Shown: positions 44,077 to 53,939, numbered from the stretch's first letter. The stretch is DNA of 64,000 bases from MGIIb-P sp963934015 (GCA_963934015.1 CAWVWT010000002.1:81759-145758); one strand, 5' to 3'. The notes: generated by a model from the letters alone, not told the origin. A program made the numbers and translations.

Positions 44077-46995
44077 ATGTCAGCGGATGCTATGAAGTCC
44101 GACCATCCCGAAGGGGAGTGGCACGCACTTCCAATCGAGGAAGTGTTTGAGGTGTTGCAATCGCACGATGCCGGTTTGTCCAACGATGAAGTTATTCATC
44201 GACGCGAATTATACGGTGAAAATAAACTCGCTGCAAAACCGCCAGTCCCGAAATGGAAACGTTTTCTCGAGCAATTCCAAGACCCAATGGTGTACCTATT
44301 GATTATTGCCGCTGTTATCGCATTTATCTTCGAACGCGATGATATCGGCACTCCAATATTTATTGTGATCGCACTTTCACTGAATGCATTTTTTGGTTAT
44401 TTGCAGGAATCACGCGCGGAAGAGGCGATGGAATCTCTAAAGAAATTATTAGTGAGTCATTGCGTTGCTCTGCGTGATGGATCGGAATTCAAGGTGAGCA
44501 TCGAGGAACTTGTACCTGGCGATGTAATTTGGTTGGAAGATGGATTGAATGTTCCGGCAGACATTCGTATTTTTGAAATCCATCAATTACTTGTTGATGA
44601 ATCAAGCCTAACTGGTGAGTCCAATGTCATACACAAACAAATTGAACCCGTATCTGCTGATTCTATTCTACAAGAGCAATCTAACATGGCATTCATGGGC
44701 ACTGTTGCTTCAAGTGGTCGAGCTAAAGGGATTGTCACAAGAGTTGGCATGAATACAATCCTTGGCGGGATTGCTTCAGGTATTAGTGATGTCACAACTC
44801 CAAAAACACCACTTGAGGTTAAATTGGAATCACTCGGTAAATTCCTAGGTGGGATCGCAGTTACATGTGCAGCATTGTTGTTGTTGCTCCATGTCGTCAA
44901 AGCTTGGGGCGAAGGATCTACCGATAGTATGTATGATGTGATTGCCGAACAGTTTCTCGTATCGGTAGTGATATTCGTAGCAATTGTACCTGAGGGATTA
45001 CCAATTATTTTGGTGATATCCTTGTCAATGGGTATGCGAAACATGGCAAGGCAAAAAGCGATTGTGCGGAAAATGAAGGCTGTTGAAACATTGGGCTCGA
45101 CAACTATAATCTGTACTGATAAAACTGGCACAATTACACGTAATGAAATGACTGTTCGAGCATTTTTACTCAATGGTGAGAGCTATGGTGTATCTGGTAG
45201 AGGATTTGATCCTACAGTAGGAAGACTGCAGAAAGGTGGTAAAGACTTGCCTGAATCAGAACTCGCTGAATTACATACGAATATCGCATTTAGGCAGGCA
45301 ATTGCTGCATGCTTGCTTTGTCAGAATTCTAATCTGAACCTCATTGATGATGAATGGCAGTCTGTTGGAGATCCTACAGATTCAGCCTGTGCAGTTTTCG
45401 GTTGGAAATTGAAAGAATCTGTAGATTCATATCGCCGTCGTCACCCAAGGTTCCGAGAATTTACGTTCGATCGAACAAGGAAACGAATGACTACAATTCA
45501 CGAATTTGATGGGGAGAGGTGGGCATTTTCCAAGGGGGCTTTGGGGCCTTTCATGGGTGTTGTAACCCATATTTATGAGAATGGGGAAATTGTTTCACTC
45601 GAAGGTCGTCATAAAGATACGATTTCTGAGATCAACTTGGAATATGCTTCGCGGGCACTGCGCGTTCTTGCCTTGTGTGCGCGAAGAGTATCGGATGATG
45701 TCGACATAGATTCTGTTGAATCTGTTGAAGAGGAGATGATATTCTTGGGTTTGGTGGGAATTATGGACCCACCTAGGCCAGAAGTTCTAGATTCGATTTC
45801 AAAATGTCATGCCGCTGGTATTCGTGTTACAATGATTACTGGTGATCAACGCATGACTGCAATGGCGGTAGGCAAAGAAATTGGAATTGTGCTGGACGAT
45901 TCAGATCACATGAGTGGTAAAGAATTGAGGGAATGCTCCGATACTGAATTGCGTGAACGATTGGGTACAGTAGCCGTCTTTAGTAGAGTGACTCCTGATC
46001 AAAAATTGCGTATTGTCGAGCAATTGCAGGTACAGGGTCACGTTGTAGCTATGACTGGTGATGGTGATAATGACGCTCCCGCGCTATCTCAGGCAAACAT
46101 TGGTGTTGCCATGGGCAATACAGGAACCGATGTTGCTAGAGATGCCTCAGACATGGTGCTACAGGATGACAATTTCGCAAATATTGTTTCTGCTGTGGAA
46201 GAAGGGCGCAAATTATATCTCAATATCCGTAATTTTGTCCGCTACCAAATTTCTACAAATGTAGCGGCTGTTTTGTTAATTGTCATCACACCATTCCTGT
46301 TCGGTTGGGATTTACCGTTGACTGTGACCCAATTACTTGTAATCAATATTTTGATGGATGGCCCACCTGCTGTTGCTTTAGGCATAGAGAAACGGCACGC
46401 AGATGTAATGAATGAACCACCTAGAGAGTTAGATGAATCGCTGCCAAATCGTTCTGATCGTAGTGTAATTATCATGCTTGGTATTGTGATGTTCCTGGGT
46501 ACAGCTGCTGTGTTTTGGTTTTCAGGTGGGGGGATTGTTTCAAGTGAGGAACCATGCACTGAATTCGATGGTAGTATAGAAGAAAGTTATTTTGACGAGA
46601 ATGGATATTGTATTGAAGACGCGTGGCGTGCTGATGCCGAAGAACGGTTTTTGAAAGCGCAGACAATGGCATTTTCTGTGTTTGTTCTATTCCAATTATT
46701 CAATGTGCTAAACTGTAGAAGTACCGATCGTAGCATTTTTGAATTAGGATTATTCAACAATAAAGCAATTACAATTTCATTTGCAATCAGTGCTGTATTT
46801 TTGTTATTCTTGGTTCAAGGTTCAATGTTGTCCATCCCATTGATTGGTATTGAGATCGGCGATCTACTTTCGGTGGTTCCACTTGAATTACAGGATTGGG
46901 GAATTGTATTCGCAACTGCTTCTGGCGTATTCTTTTTCGATGAAGTTCGAAAACTTATATTCCGTTCGCAGCAACCAAAAAAATTGAACAGGTGA
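44077..46995 (+). CDS. P-type cation ATPase, calcium-pump-like (P2)
   Basis: This ATP-driven ion pump has 972 residues from the ATG at 44077; ATGs at 43954, 44035 and 44092 are also in frame. The actuator motif is LTGES, the phosphorylation loop is CTDKTGTITRNEM (near 45112) and the hinge is MTGDGDNDAPAL. In membrane helix 4 VPEGLP and in helix 6 NILMDGPPA keep the Asn and Asp that bind Ca2+ in SERCA/PMCA pumps, so Ca2+ efflux is likely, though Mn2+ is possible. The N-terminal cation ATPase domain begins at WHALPIEEVFEVL, which supports a late start. mqnE follows after 4 bases. Confidence 0.9.
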   Translation: MSADAMKSDHPEGEWHALPIEEVFEVLQSHDAGLSNDEVIHRRELYGENKLAAKPPVPKWKRFLEQFQDPMVYLLIIAAVIAFIFERDDIGTPIFIVIALSLNAFFGYLQESRAEEAMESLKKLLVSHCVALRDGSEFKVSIEELVPGDVIWLEDGLNVPADIRIFEIHQLLVDESSLTGESNVIHKQIEPVSADSILQEQSNMAFMGTVASSGRAKGIVTRVGMNTILGGIASGISDVTTPKTPLEVKLESLGKFLGGIAVTCAALLLLLHVVKAWGEGSTDSMYDVIAEQFLVSVVIFVAIVPEGLPIILVISLSMGMRNMARQKAIVRKMKAVETLGSTTIICTDKTGTITRNEMTVRAFLLNGESYGVSGRGFDPTVGRLQKGGKDLPESELAELHTNIAFRQAIAACLLCQNSNLNLIDDEWQSVGDPTDSACAVFGWKLKESVDSYRRRHPRFREFTFDRTRKRMTTIHEFDGERWAFSKGALGPFMGVVTHIYENGEIVSLEGRHKDTISEINLEYASRALRVLALCARRVSDDVDIDSVESVEEEMIFLGLVGIMDPPRPEVLDSISKCHAAGIRVTMITGDQRMTAMAVGKEIGIVLDDSDHMSGKELRECSDTELRERLGTVAVFSRVTPDQKLRIVEQLQVQGHVVAMTGDGDNDAPALSQANIGVAMGNTGTDVARDASDMVLQDDNFANIVSAVEEGRKLYLNIRNFVRYQISTNVAAVLLIVITPFLFGWDLPLTVTQLLVINILMDGPPAVALGIEKRHADVMNEPPRELDESLPNRSDRSVIIMLGIVMFLGTAAVFWFSGGGIVSSEEPCTEFDGSIEESYFDENGYCIEDAWRADAEERFLKAQTMAFSVFVLFQLFNVLNCRSTDRSIFELGLFNNKAITISFAISAVFLLFLVQGSMLSIPLIGIEIGDLLSVVPLELQDWGIVFATASGVFFFDEVRKLIFRSQQPKKLNR

Positions 46996-46999
46996 TGGA

Positions 47000-48223
47000 A
47001 TGAAGTCATGGATTTCAGATATCGAATCATGTGGTGTCAACATTGATTGGTGCCAACGATTGGATGAATTATTACCTGAAACCCAATTATTTCCAATCCA
47101 GCTTCGTGCTATTGTACATTCTCTTCGCAATGGAAACCAATTGACTGCAGAACAAGGAGTATTGCTATGGAACTATCCCGATCTCAATGTTGTAGCATCA
47201 CTAGCATCTGCAGCGAGGAATGCTCGCTATGATGATCACGTTTTCTTTAATTCGAATCTACATGTGAATCAAACGAATATCTGTACATTGGCCTGTAAAT
47301 TCTGCGCATTTCGACGTGGACCTAAAGCAAAAGATGCGTATGCTTTGAGTATTGACGATTTTATCGAGCGAATCCGTCCCTATGAGAATATCATAGATGA
47401 AGTTCATACCGTGGGTGGTCTACATCCTGAATGGGATGTTTCTTTCTATGAATCACTATTCTCCAGTGTAAAGAAAGAGTTCCCTCACATCCACATCAAA
47501 TCACTATCAGCCGTTGAAGTCAAGCATATCGCAGAAGTAAGTGGTATTAGTCCGCGTGCATTATTATCCCGTTTACAAAAATCAGGATTGGACTCATTGC
47601 CAGGGGGTGGTGCAGAAATACTCGATGATGCAGTTCGCGACATCATATGTTATGGTAAAGAGTCTAGTGGTGAATATATTGCCATTCACAGAGATGCACA
47701 TTCAATCGGCATGCCAACCAACTGCACCATGTTATTCGGGACTATTGAATCAGTTGAGCAGAGAATTTTGCATCTATGCAAATTACGAGAATTACAGGAC
47801 GAAACATCCGGATTCCAATGTTTTGTGCCCTATCCATATTTACCAGATAACTCAAGGCTCCCGGAGGCACAATTAGCTAGTGGGAATGAAATATTACGCA
47901 TGATTGCAATATCTAGGTTGATGCTCGACAACATCCCCCATATCAAGGCATACAGGATGAATATTGGTGATTATATGTCTGAATTGGCGTTGCACCATGG
48001 TGCCGACGATTTTGACGGTACGGTTGGACATGAGGAGATTATGCATGAGGCCGGTTCAAAATCCGTTGTCGGGTATTCAAAATCCCAACTAACGAAGTTT
48101 ATCATCGAAGCGAAAGGGTTGCCAGTTCAACGGAATTCAAACTACACCAAATTCCGGCACTTCGAAGATGATGATTACGACACAGGTATACGTTTACCAG
48201 TCTCCACAACGGTAGGTGAATAA
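47000..48223 (+). CDS. mqnE: Aminodeoxyfutalosine synthase
   Basis: This radical SAM enzyme of the futalosine menaquinone pathway joins the MqnA product to SAM-derived adenosine. The 407-residue protein has the iron-sulfur motif CTLACKFC (Cys95, Cys99, Cys102), VHTVGGLHPEWDVSFYESLF, which fits MqnE better than the related MqnC, and LPGGGAEILDD. It directly precedes mqnA, the gene for the preceding step. It begins 4 bases after the P-type ATPase stop, in an ATGG-AATG junction. Confidence 0.88.
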   Translation: MKSWISDIESCGVNIDWCQRLDELLPETQLFPIQLRAIVHSLRNGNQLTAEQGVLLWNYPDLNVVASLASAARNARYDDHVFFNSNLHVNQTNICTLACKFCAFRRGPKAKDAYALSIDDFIERIRPYENIIDEVHTVGGLHPEWDVSFYESLFSSVKKEFPHIHIKSLSAVEVKHIAEVSGISPRALLSRLQKSGLDSLPGGGAEILDDAVRDIICYGKESSGEYIAIHRDAHSIGMPTNCTMLFGTIESVEQRILHLCKLRELQDETSGFQCFVPYPYLPDNSRLPEAQLASGNEILRMIAISRLMLDNIPHIKAYRMNIGDYMSELALHHGADDFDGTVGHEEIMHEAGSKSVVGYSKSQLTKFIIEAKGLPVQRNSNYTKFRHFEDDDYDTGIRLPVSTTVGE

Positions 48224-49015
48224 TTGAATCGATGGCATCGTATATTGGGCCGTGTGGCATTCGTAAATTGTGATCCTTTGTATCATGATTTGCCCCCACC
48301 TTGGGAAGTTTTACCAGCACCGCCATCATGGCTAACTGGCCACATTCTGCGAAAGGATTGCTTACTTGCACCGATACCAACCGCGGATTTTGCCAAACAT
48401 TCAGAGCAATTGCAACTGTTACCTGATATTTGCATCGGTTCAACCGGTACCGTTGGATCCGTTCTATTATTTGGAGACAGAGATCCATCACAAATGCGTG
48501 ATGTTGCATTGCCTACAGATTCTGCCACCTCTCGAAAATTATGCATGTGGTTGCTGCAACAAATGGGTTTGAACCCACGTCCAGTTGACATGGGCCCAGA
48601 TCTTGGTCAAATGCTAGATCGTTGTGATGGTGCGTTGTTGATTGGTGATAGGGCCCTTGATGAATCAGCTAGACATCCAGAATTAATCCGAATGGATTTG
48701 GGTCAAGCATGGCTGGAACTAACCGGTTTCCCCATGGTATTCGCAGTATATGCAGCCCATCGCGATGCTCCACCTGAAATGCTTAGGAAAGCACACAAAT
48801 TACTTCGAACCCAATTAGAATCATTCGAAAATTCTCCTGCTGTTAGAAATTCCGTGATTCGTGCAACATCAACGCGCAGTGGCTTCAGTGAGGACAGGAT
48901 AGAACAGTACTTCGGGGAGGTAGTTCATCGACTAGATGTTCTTGGAAAAAAAGGACTCACACACTTTTTGGAGGAAGTATGTGAATTACCATCCTATCAA
49001 ATTGTAGACATTTAG
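48224..49015 (+). CDS. mqnA: Chorismate dehydratase
   Basis: MqnA makes 3-(1-carboxyvinyloxy)benzoate from chorismate, the first step of the futalosine route. The 263-residue protein has the family's GRVAFVNCDPLYH start, PTADFAKHSE with the substrate pocket segment, and SIGSTGTVGSV-like CIGSTGTVGSVLLF. It has a periplasmic-binding-protein fold but no signal peptide. The TTG start immediately follows the mqnE TAA and has GGTGA 4 bases upstream. The stop interlocks (TTAG) with the convergent propeller-protein gene. Confidence 0.9.
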   Translation: MNRWHRILGRVAFVNCDPLYHDLPPPWEVLPAPPSWLTGHILRKDCLLAPIPTADFAKHSEQLQLLPDICIGSTGTVGSVLLFGDRDPSQMRDVALPTDSATSRKLCMWLLQQMGLNPRPVDMGPDLGQMLDRCDGALLIGDRALDESARHPELIRMDLGQAWLELTGFPMVFAVYAAHRDAPPEMLRKAHKLLRTQLESFENSPAVRNSVIRATSTRSGFSEDRIEQYFGEVVHRLDVLGKKGLTHFLEEVCELPSYQIVDI

Positions 49016-51369
49016 TTACTCGACTTCTTTCGTCGTACAGGGCGCTTCTTTTTGGGTTTCGTTCCAGTCTCCGATGTTATGTAAGCGATAGCATCTGAGA
49101 TCGTTTCCTCGTCTTCAATGTCGGACATTTTATTCTCTTCACTTGGTGCAATCAAGTGTTTGAAATCTACAGATTCGTTTCCGCTGGCATCAGCAGATTC
49201 AGTTTTACGTGTTCGTTTCACTTTCTGTTTTTTTGAGGAGGGAATATTCGGTTGACGTTTTTGCCTCGCAATGTCGCGCTGTACTGCACCAGGCGGCATG
49301 GGCATGCCCCGTAAATCTCTGATTACAGCTGAAGGAGGAACGGGTCCCGATTTGGGTGAGAGTTCACCCTCCATCTCTTCATCCCATGCGGCTGCATCAT
49401 CAATGAGTTGTTCCAATTCTTCATCGTGTTGTGAATCGATATACCCTGGCTCCTCTGTATCCGTAAAATCAATTGTATTTCGATGTCGCATTATTGCAAG
49501 GGATATTGCTGATATCGATAATAGCGAGATGAATGCAAACGCATACCAGTAAGTTGTTAGTAGTTCAACAAGTGAATCAACATTGGATTTTTCATCGATT
49601 GGAGGGATATCCATTAGCAAATAAATATCTGGATCTCTGCGATTCCAAACTTCATAATCAATTCGACTACCACTGACATCTTCAATCTGAACATGGATTG
49701 GGAATGCATGGACATTTTGTGCAATGCTCTCACTGGGAGTTTGAATGCCCGATAATATACTAACATTGTACGGTGTTTGGACTGGTGCATCTATGAATCC
49801 CTGCACTTGCCAACTGACTGAAATCCGGGTGCCTCTATCACTGTCCATCGTACCATATAAATCAGATTTTTCAATACTACACTGTACTGAAACTGGGTTA
49901 TATGGGTTATCATCAATTTCAAGATATGCGCCCCACCTAGATAGTACCTCATCGACATTGTATTCAGTGCAGATAGAATGTTGTATTTGCATAAATTCAT
50001 CATTATCGACACGATGATTGGAATTAAGTGAATTTGAAGCCAAGATTCGTAGCTGATGGCTATTTTTAGCATCAAGGTGGATTGTTTCAATCACGATTAC
50101 TGAATCTTGATTTATCGTAATATCAAATTGACGAATGAAATTTTGGTCGGGTTGTAAGTGGCAATTGGTGCCGGCGATGCAGATATTATCATACATATCA
50201 ATGATGCCATCACCATCATCATCATCATCTACTTGGTCCGCTAGATTGTCCTGATCAGTATCTATTGAACTGGGTATCAGCAATTCTGAATAAACTGAAT
50301 CAGAATAAAAGGCAACTAGATTTGACAATGTCGAAATTGCCAGAGCGTTAGAACTTGGATGTAAGGACATCATTACAGCCTTATGACCAATAAACAGGGT
50401 TCTAGATGTTGAGATTGGTGTTGATTTAATTTCAACAAAATCTACCTTGCGATATTGCGTAGTAATGACTTCAGATGATAATATTGCAACCTCTGAATCA
50501 TCGTATGTATACAACATTTGTGAAGCATTTGGACTAATATCATATTGCCCGAAATAAGATCGAGTGACATCGTGGTTCCTCAGGTATAGTGATCCATCAC
50601 CAATCCACGACATAAGGGTCCCATCATTAGAAAATTTACAATCAACGATTGGGTGGGTGTACTCCCAACGTGTGATTTCCGACTGATCGTTTCTATTCCA
50701 TAATATCACAATACCGTCGCTCGCCCCACTCAGTAGATGTTCTCCGTCATTTGAATGGTCGAGACATGAAATATGCCCATTGTGCGGTGAAGAATATACT
50801 CGGTCGATATCTAAAATAGACCCTGTCCCCATATTTATGCTCCATTCAATGATCTCACCATTTTCGGATGCAGTCGCGAATGTATTGTCGTCGGGTGATA
50901 TGCTAATTCGATCAATATTCTCTCCATCTTCTGTATGCATAGTACGTTCATAGACACCATCAAGGAGTTCATACACAATTGTTGCTGGCGTGTTCGGTAA
51001 TTGGCTTACCATTCCAATAAGTAGGTATTGAGCATTCGATGTAAATGCTATTGAGTCTACAAAAAAATCAACGTGGAAGTTCTGAATTTTCTCGTTTGTA
51101 ACTGTGTCAACTATCATAATTGACGATTCATGGGCGCTAGCAACAATATCTCCATTCGGGCTATATGCAACTGCGCTACCATACCCGAAATCCGATTCAG
51201 CTGCACCAGCCCATGCCAATCCACTTGAGGCAGTCACGAAAGGTGTCATGCATACAGCAACGAAGCAAAGTGAAAGAAGAATCGCGGAGAGCCCACGATT
51301 GTTGAAATCAGCACCGGCCACGATAGTGGTAGTGCAATTCCACTCAAAGGCATTGCGCAATATATGCAT
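49012..51369 (-). CDS. Secreted/membrane beta-propeller protein with thrombospondin type 3-like repeat
   Basis: This 785-residue surface protein has a signal peptide or anchor near residues 25-50 (GLSAILLSLCFVAVCMTPF), then WD40-like blades (SIAFTSNAQYLLIG, RISISPDDNTFATASENGEI, CLDHSNDGEHLLSGASDG) to about residue 370. A calcium-binding thrombospondin type 3-like segment follows, DTDQDNLADQVDDDDDGDGI. A beta-rich domain, one membrane helix (about 590-610) and a charged cytoplasmic tail ending KKKRPVRRKKSSN complete it. The ATG at 51369 is preferred over TTG 51372. It is not an archaeosortase target by its C terminus. It splits the mqn genes into two units. Confidence 0.7.
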   Translation of the reverse strand: MHILRNAFEWNCTTTIVAGADFNNRGLSAILLSLCFVAVCMTPFVTASSGLAWAGAAESDFGYGSAVAYSPNGDIVASAHESSIMIVDTVTNEKIQNFHVDFFVDSIAFTSNAQYLLIGMVSQLPNTPATIVYELLDGVYERTMHTEDGENIDRISISPDDNTFATASENGEIIEWSINMGTGSILDIDRVYSSPHNGHISCLDHSNDGEHLLSGASDGIVILWNRNDQSEITRWEYTHPIVDCKFSNDGTLMSWIGDGSLYLRNHDVTRSYFGQYDISPNASQMLYTYDDSEVAILSSEVITTQYRKVDFVEIKSTPISTSRTLFIGHKAVMMSLHPSSNALAISTLSNLVAFYSDSVYSELLIPSSIDTDQDNLADQVDDDDDGDGIIDMYDNICIAGTNCHLQPDQNFIRQFDITINQDSVIVIETIHLDAKNSHQLRILASNSLNSNHRVDNDEFMQIQHSICTEYNVDEVLSRWGAYLEIDDNPYNPVSVQCSIEKSDLYGTMDSDRGTRISVSWQVQGFIDAPVQTPYNVSILSGIQTPSESIAQNVHAFPIHVQIEDVSGSRIDYEVWNRRDPDIYLLMDIPPIDEKSNVDSLVELLTTYWYAFAFISLLSISAISLAIMRHRNTIDFTDTEEPGYIDSQHDEELEQLIDDAAAWDEEMEGELSPKSGPVPPSAVIRDLRGMPMPPGAVQRDIARQKRQPNIPSSKKQKVKRTRKTESADASGNESVDFKHLIAPSEENKMSDIEDEETISDAIAYITSETGTKPKKKRPVRRKKSSN

Positions 51370-51482
51370 CAATACGATTCGAATATACGATTATTTGGCC
51401 ATTCCAGTAAATCAGCGATACTCGCAACATTACTGGTTTTTGACACCTGAATCAAATCAACGAGGGGGGAGTCCTTAGCCCC

Positions 51483-52355
51483 CTAATTATCAGCGTCCGC
51501 ACCAATAAAATCGATATTGGCGGTGTCAAAGTTTACATCAATCATGCCAATATCCTGGCCTGCTTTGAGAAATTTTTTGACACTTGCCCTTCCATCAGCG
51601 CCATAGTCAATAGTACGTGCGTTCACATACATCTGCACAAATTTTGAATTTGTTTCCTCATCGATACCTCGACCCCATTGCATGGCGAAATCAAGAGCGG
51701 CTTCTGGTTCTTTGATACTATATTCAATCGACATCTTAACCCATTCCGATATCTGTGCACATGCATCTTCACCAAGATCTCTGCGAACGACATTACCCCC
51801 CAAGGGAAGTGGCCAGCCATTGTTTGAATTATTCCACCAAACACCCAAATCTAAGAGAAGATTCATTCCGTGCTCTTTCCAAGTTAATTGTCCCTCGTGG
51901 ATGATAACACCTGCTGCAAATTCCCCAGATTGAATTCGGGGGATGATTTCATCAAAGGGTACTACGGCAATATCAACCTCTCCGCAAGCGAGTTTTAGTG
52001 CTAGATAGGCACTTGTTTTTAATCCAGGGATGGCGATTGTTCCACGGCAAGCCTCATCGAGTGAAATCGGTGTATTTGTGACCAGCATTGGGCCATACCC
52101 TTCACCCATTGACGCACCACAATTCATCAACGCATAGCGTTCACTAATTTCTGGATATGCATGTATGCTAACTGCGCTAACCTCATATTCGCCTTCAAGA
52201 GCCTTTTGATTGAGTGTTTCTATATCCAACAATACATGTTCGAAACAATAACCTGGAGTTTCAAATGCCCCCGTAGTAAGTGCGTGAAACATGAACGCAT
52301 CATCAGGATCTGGGGAATGCCCAACTCGTATGGTACGCACGCCTTGATTGCCCAT
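51483..52355 (-). CDS. mqnD: 1,4-dihydroxy-6-naphthoate synthase
   Basis: MqnD makes the naphthoate ring product late in the futalosine pathway. The 290-residue protein begins with the family's RVGHSPDPDDAFMFHAL and carries the IHAYPEISERYALMNCGASMGEGYGP block and the histidine-bearing VIIHEGQLTW. It is divergent from a zinc-finger gene and lies 113 bases upstream of the propeller gene on the same strand. With mqnA and mqnE, three of the five futalosine-pathway steps are visible; MqnB and MqnC are not. Confidence 0.92.
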   Translation of the reverse strand: MGNQGVRTIRVGHSPDPDDAFMFHALTTGAFETPGYCFEHVLLDIETLNQKALEGEYEVSAVSIHAYPEISERYALMNCGASMGEGYGPMLVTNTPISLDEACRGTIAIPGLKTSAYLALKLACGEVDIAVVPFDEIIPRIQSGEFAAGVIIHEGQLTWKEHGMNLLLDLGVWWNNSNNGWPLPLGGNVVRRDLGEDACAQISEWVKMSIEYSIKEPEAALDFAMQWGRGIDEETNSKFVQMYVNARTIDYGADGRASVKKFLKAGQDIGMIDVNFDTANIDFIGADADN

Positions 52356-52397
52356 ATTCTGTGCGGGAAGCGTTGACCATTTGACAGATTCGGCTCG

Positions 52398-52443
52398 AAG
52401 GACTCAATGGTAGAACGGCGTCCTTAATAGCCGACCGGCTGTG
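52398..52443 (+). other. Tandem inverted repeats in the mqnD/zinc-finger spacer
   Basis: AAGGAC and GTCCTT (6-base-pair arms separated by 16 bases) are followed at once by AGCC-GACC-GGCT (4-base-pair stem). The pair would fold into two consecutive hairpins in RNA just before the ATG at 52459. The fold superficially recalls a tRNA fragment, with GGTAGAAC in the loop, but no complete cloverleaf can be drawn. A structured 5' leader is one option, a divergent operator another. Confidence 0.4.
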
Positions 52444-52458
52444 CAACCGACGAAGGAT

Positions 52459-52653
52459 ATGGTAGACAAGTCGAGACTGGCGATATCAAAAGGTCAGTTG
52501 GGCCCTGTGTGTGATTCATGTGGTGCTCTAATGACATTTGGCGAATCATGTACAATCGATGGTCAATATGTTTGCTGGGATTGTTATGTGTCTTTGACTG
52601 GTGCTGAGTCATCAACTGACTCAAACTCTAACCCTGGCTTGCGCATCTCATAA
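52459..52653 (+). CDS. Small double-CxxC zinc protein
   Basis: The ATG at 52459 gives 64 residues. The core is a zinc site CDSCG ... CWDC with 18 residues between the pairs, like LIM or treble-clef small proteins. An in-frame GTG at 52441 would add six residues. GAAGGA sits just before the ATG. Function is unknown; it precedes the primase gene by 47 bases on the same strand, so a link to replication is possible but unproven. Confidence 0.6.
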   Translation: MVDKSRLAISKGQLGPVCDSCGALMTFGESCTIDGQYVCWDCYVSLTGAESSTDSNSNPGLRIS

Positions 52654-52700
52654 GCGTCGTATTCAATAGCCCCCGTCATTCATCACTTTGTGGTGAGTTG

Positions 52701-53939
52701 ATGTCTGTTGGTTGGGCCCGATACGCATTCAAGTTCGGTGAATACTACAGGAATCGTAAAATTGATGAAATGTGGTACCCACCACGACTCCGTTCTAGAG
52801 AATGGATGTTCGATGGATTCGATGACAGGCCACCGGAGCGACACCGTGGATTTCGAAAACCGACTGACTTACTCGCTCATGTTGTCCGAAAAACCCCCAA
52901 AAGTTGTTTTTATTCAACAGCATATTATCTGGACCCAAATCAACGATTAATGAAGGAAAAAGGGTTGCAAGGTGCAGATTTAATTTTCGATTTGGATGGC
53001 GATCACCTACCAGGGGTTACAGATGGTGATTTCCCGACAATGATTCATGTCATTCAAGATCAAGCATTCAAATTGTGGACAGATTTTTTGGAACCAGAAT
53101 TTGGTTTTGATCGACAACATTTGCAAATTACGTTCTCCGGACATCGGGGATTCCACCTGCATTATAGATCGCCTGATATTTGGGCCCTAGATTCACAAGC
53201 TAGACGTGAAATTGTTTCCCACATCAAGGGTGAAGGTGTTGATGTGCAGGTTCTGCTCAAAGGCCCCGATTGTGCATGGAAAAGGCGCATTACATCTGGA
53301 GTTGATTCGGTCCTTAGTAAACTCGATTTTGCTGCCAATGATGATGCGCAGGGGCGCAGTTCCATCAAGGAACTCAAAGCCATCATTGATTCGAGAATTG
53401 GCACACCAGGTGTAAAGGTGCGAAGTTGTGGAATAAAATCGATTCAAGCCATTGCCGACAAAGTGCAAAATATTGGGCTGCGGAATAGGCTAATTGATGG
53501 ACTCAACGCTGGTGAATTGAAACCCGTATTTGGGGGTCGTAAAGGTGGTGGTGAATATGATCAAATCTTCAGGGAATTGGTCAAGGGCGATAGTTCGGTG
53601 GTTCTCGGCAATGCAGGTGAAACCGATGAAGTTGTTACAATTGATTTGAAACGTGTCATTCGTTGGCCGACGAGTTTGCACGGTAAATCTGGGATGAAGG
53701 TTGTCGAGTTTCCACTCGAACGACTAAACCCTGATGATGCCAATGCGTTTGATCCTCTCACTGAAGCTGTACCTTGGAAGATGGGGGTCAATGATGTGAA
53801 GGTGCGTGCCATACGGTCTGATGTTCAGTACAGAATCGGTGAATCGGCAGGTCAACTAGACACCGGTGAAATTTACCATGTAGATGAGGCTACAGCGACA
53901 TTTTTGGTACTCAAAAAATGGGCCGAACCTATTGATTAG
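52701..53939 (+). CDS. priS: DNA primase small (catalytic) subunit PriS
   Basis: PriS makes primers for DNA replication with PriL, which is not in the window. The 412-residue protein carries the archaeal/eukaryotic primase catalytic pair Asp97 and Asp99 in LIFDLDGDHL, the conserved FSGHRGFHLHY motif, and a third acidic region. The N-terminal YYRNRKIDEM start also matches. GGTGA 4 bases upstream supports the ATG at 52701 over a TTG one codon before. Confidence 0.93.
   Translation: MSVGWARYAFKFGEYYRNRKIDEMWYPPRLRSREWMFDGFDDRPPERHRGFRKPTDLLAHVVRKTPKSCFYSTAYYLDPNQRLMKEKGLQGADLIFDLDGDHLPGVTDGDFPTMIHVIQDQAFKLWTDFLEPEFGFDRQHLQITFSGHRGFHLHYRSPDIWALDSQARREIVSHIKGEGVDVQVLLKGPDCAWKRRITSGVDSVLSKLDFAANDDAQGRSSIKELKAIIDSRIGTPGVKVRSCGIKSIQAIADKVQNIGLRNRLIDGLNAGELKPVFGGRKGGGEYDQIFRELVKGDSSVVLGNAGETDEVVTIDLKRVIRWPTSLHGKSGMKVVEFPLERLNPDDANAFDPLTEAVPWKMGVNDVKVRAIRSDVQYRIGESAGQLDTGEIYHVDEATATFLVLKKWAEPID

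Noticed and set aside
44583..45173. Minus-strand frame of 196 residues inside the P-type ATPase gene
   Set aside because: It mirrors the conserved ATPase coding region, including DKTGT, and has no recognisable domain.
49012..51369. Propeller protein as an archaeosortase substrate
   Set aside because: Its membrane helix is followed by a tail of about 150 residues, unlike the short basic end of a PGF-CTERM sorting signal.
52380..52460. Possible tRNA gene, because of the CTCAATGGTAGAAC stretch that looks like a D-arm
   Set aside because: No acceptor stem, anticodon stem or TpsiC arm (GGTTC) can be paired around it. It is better described as two tandem inverted repeats.
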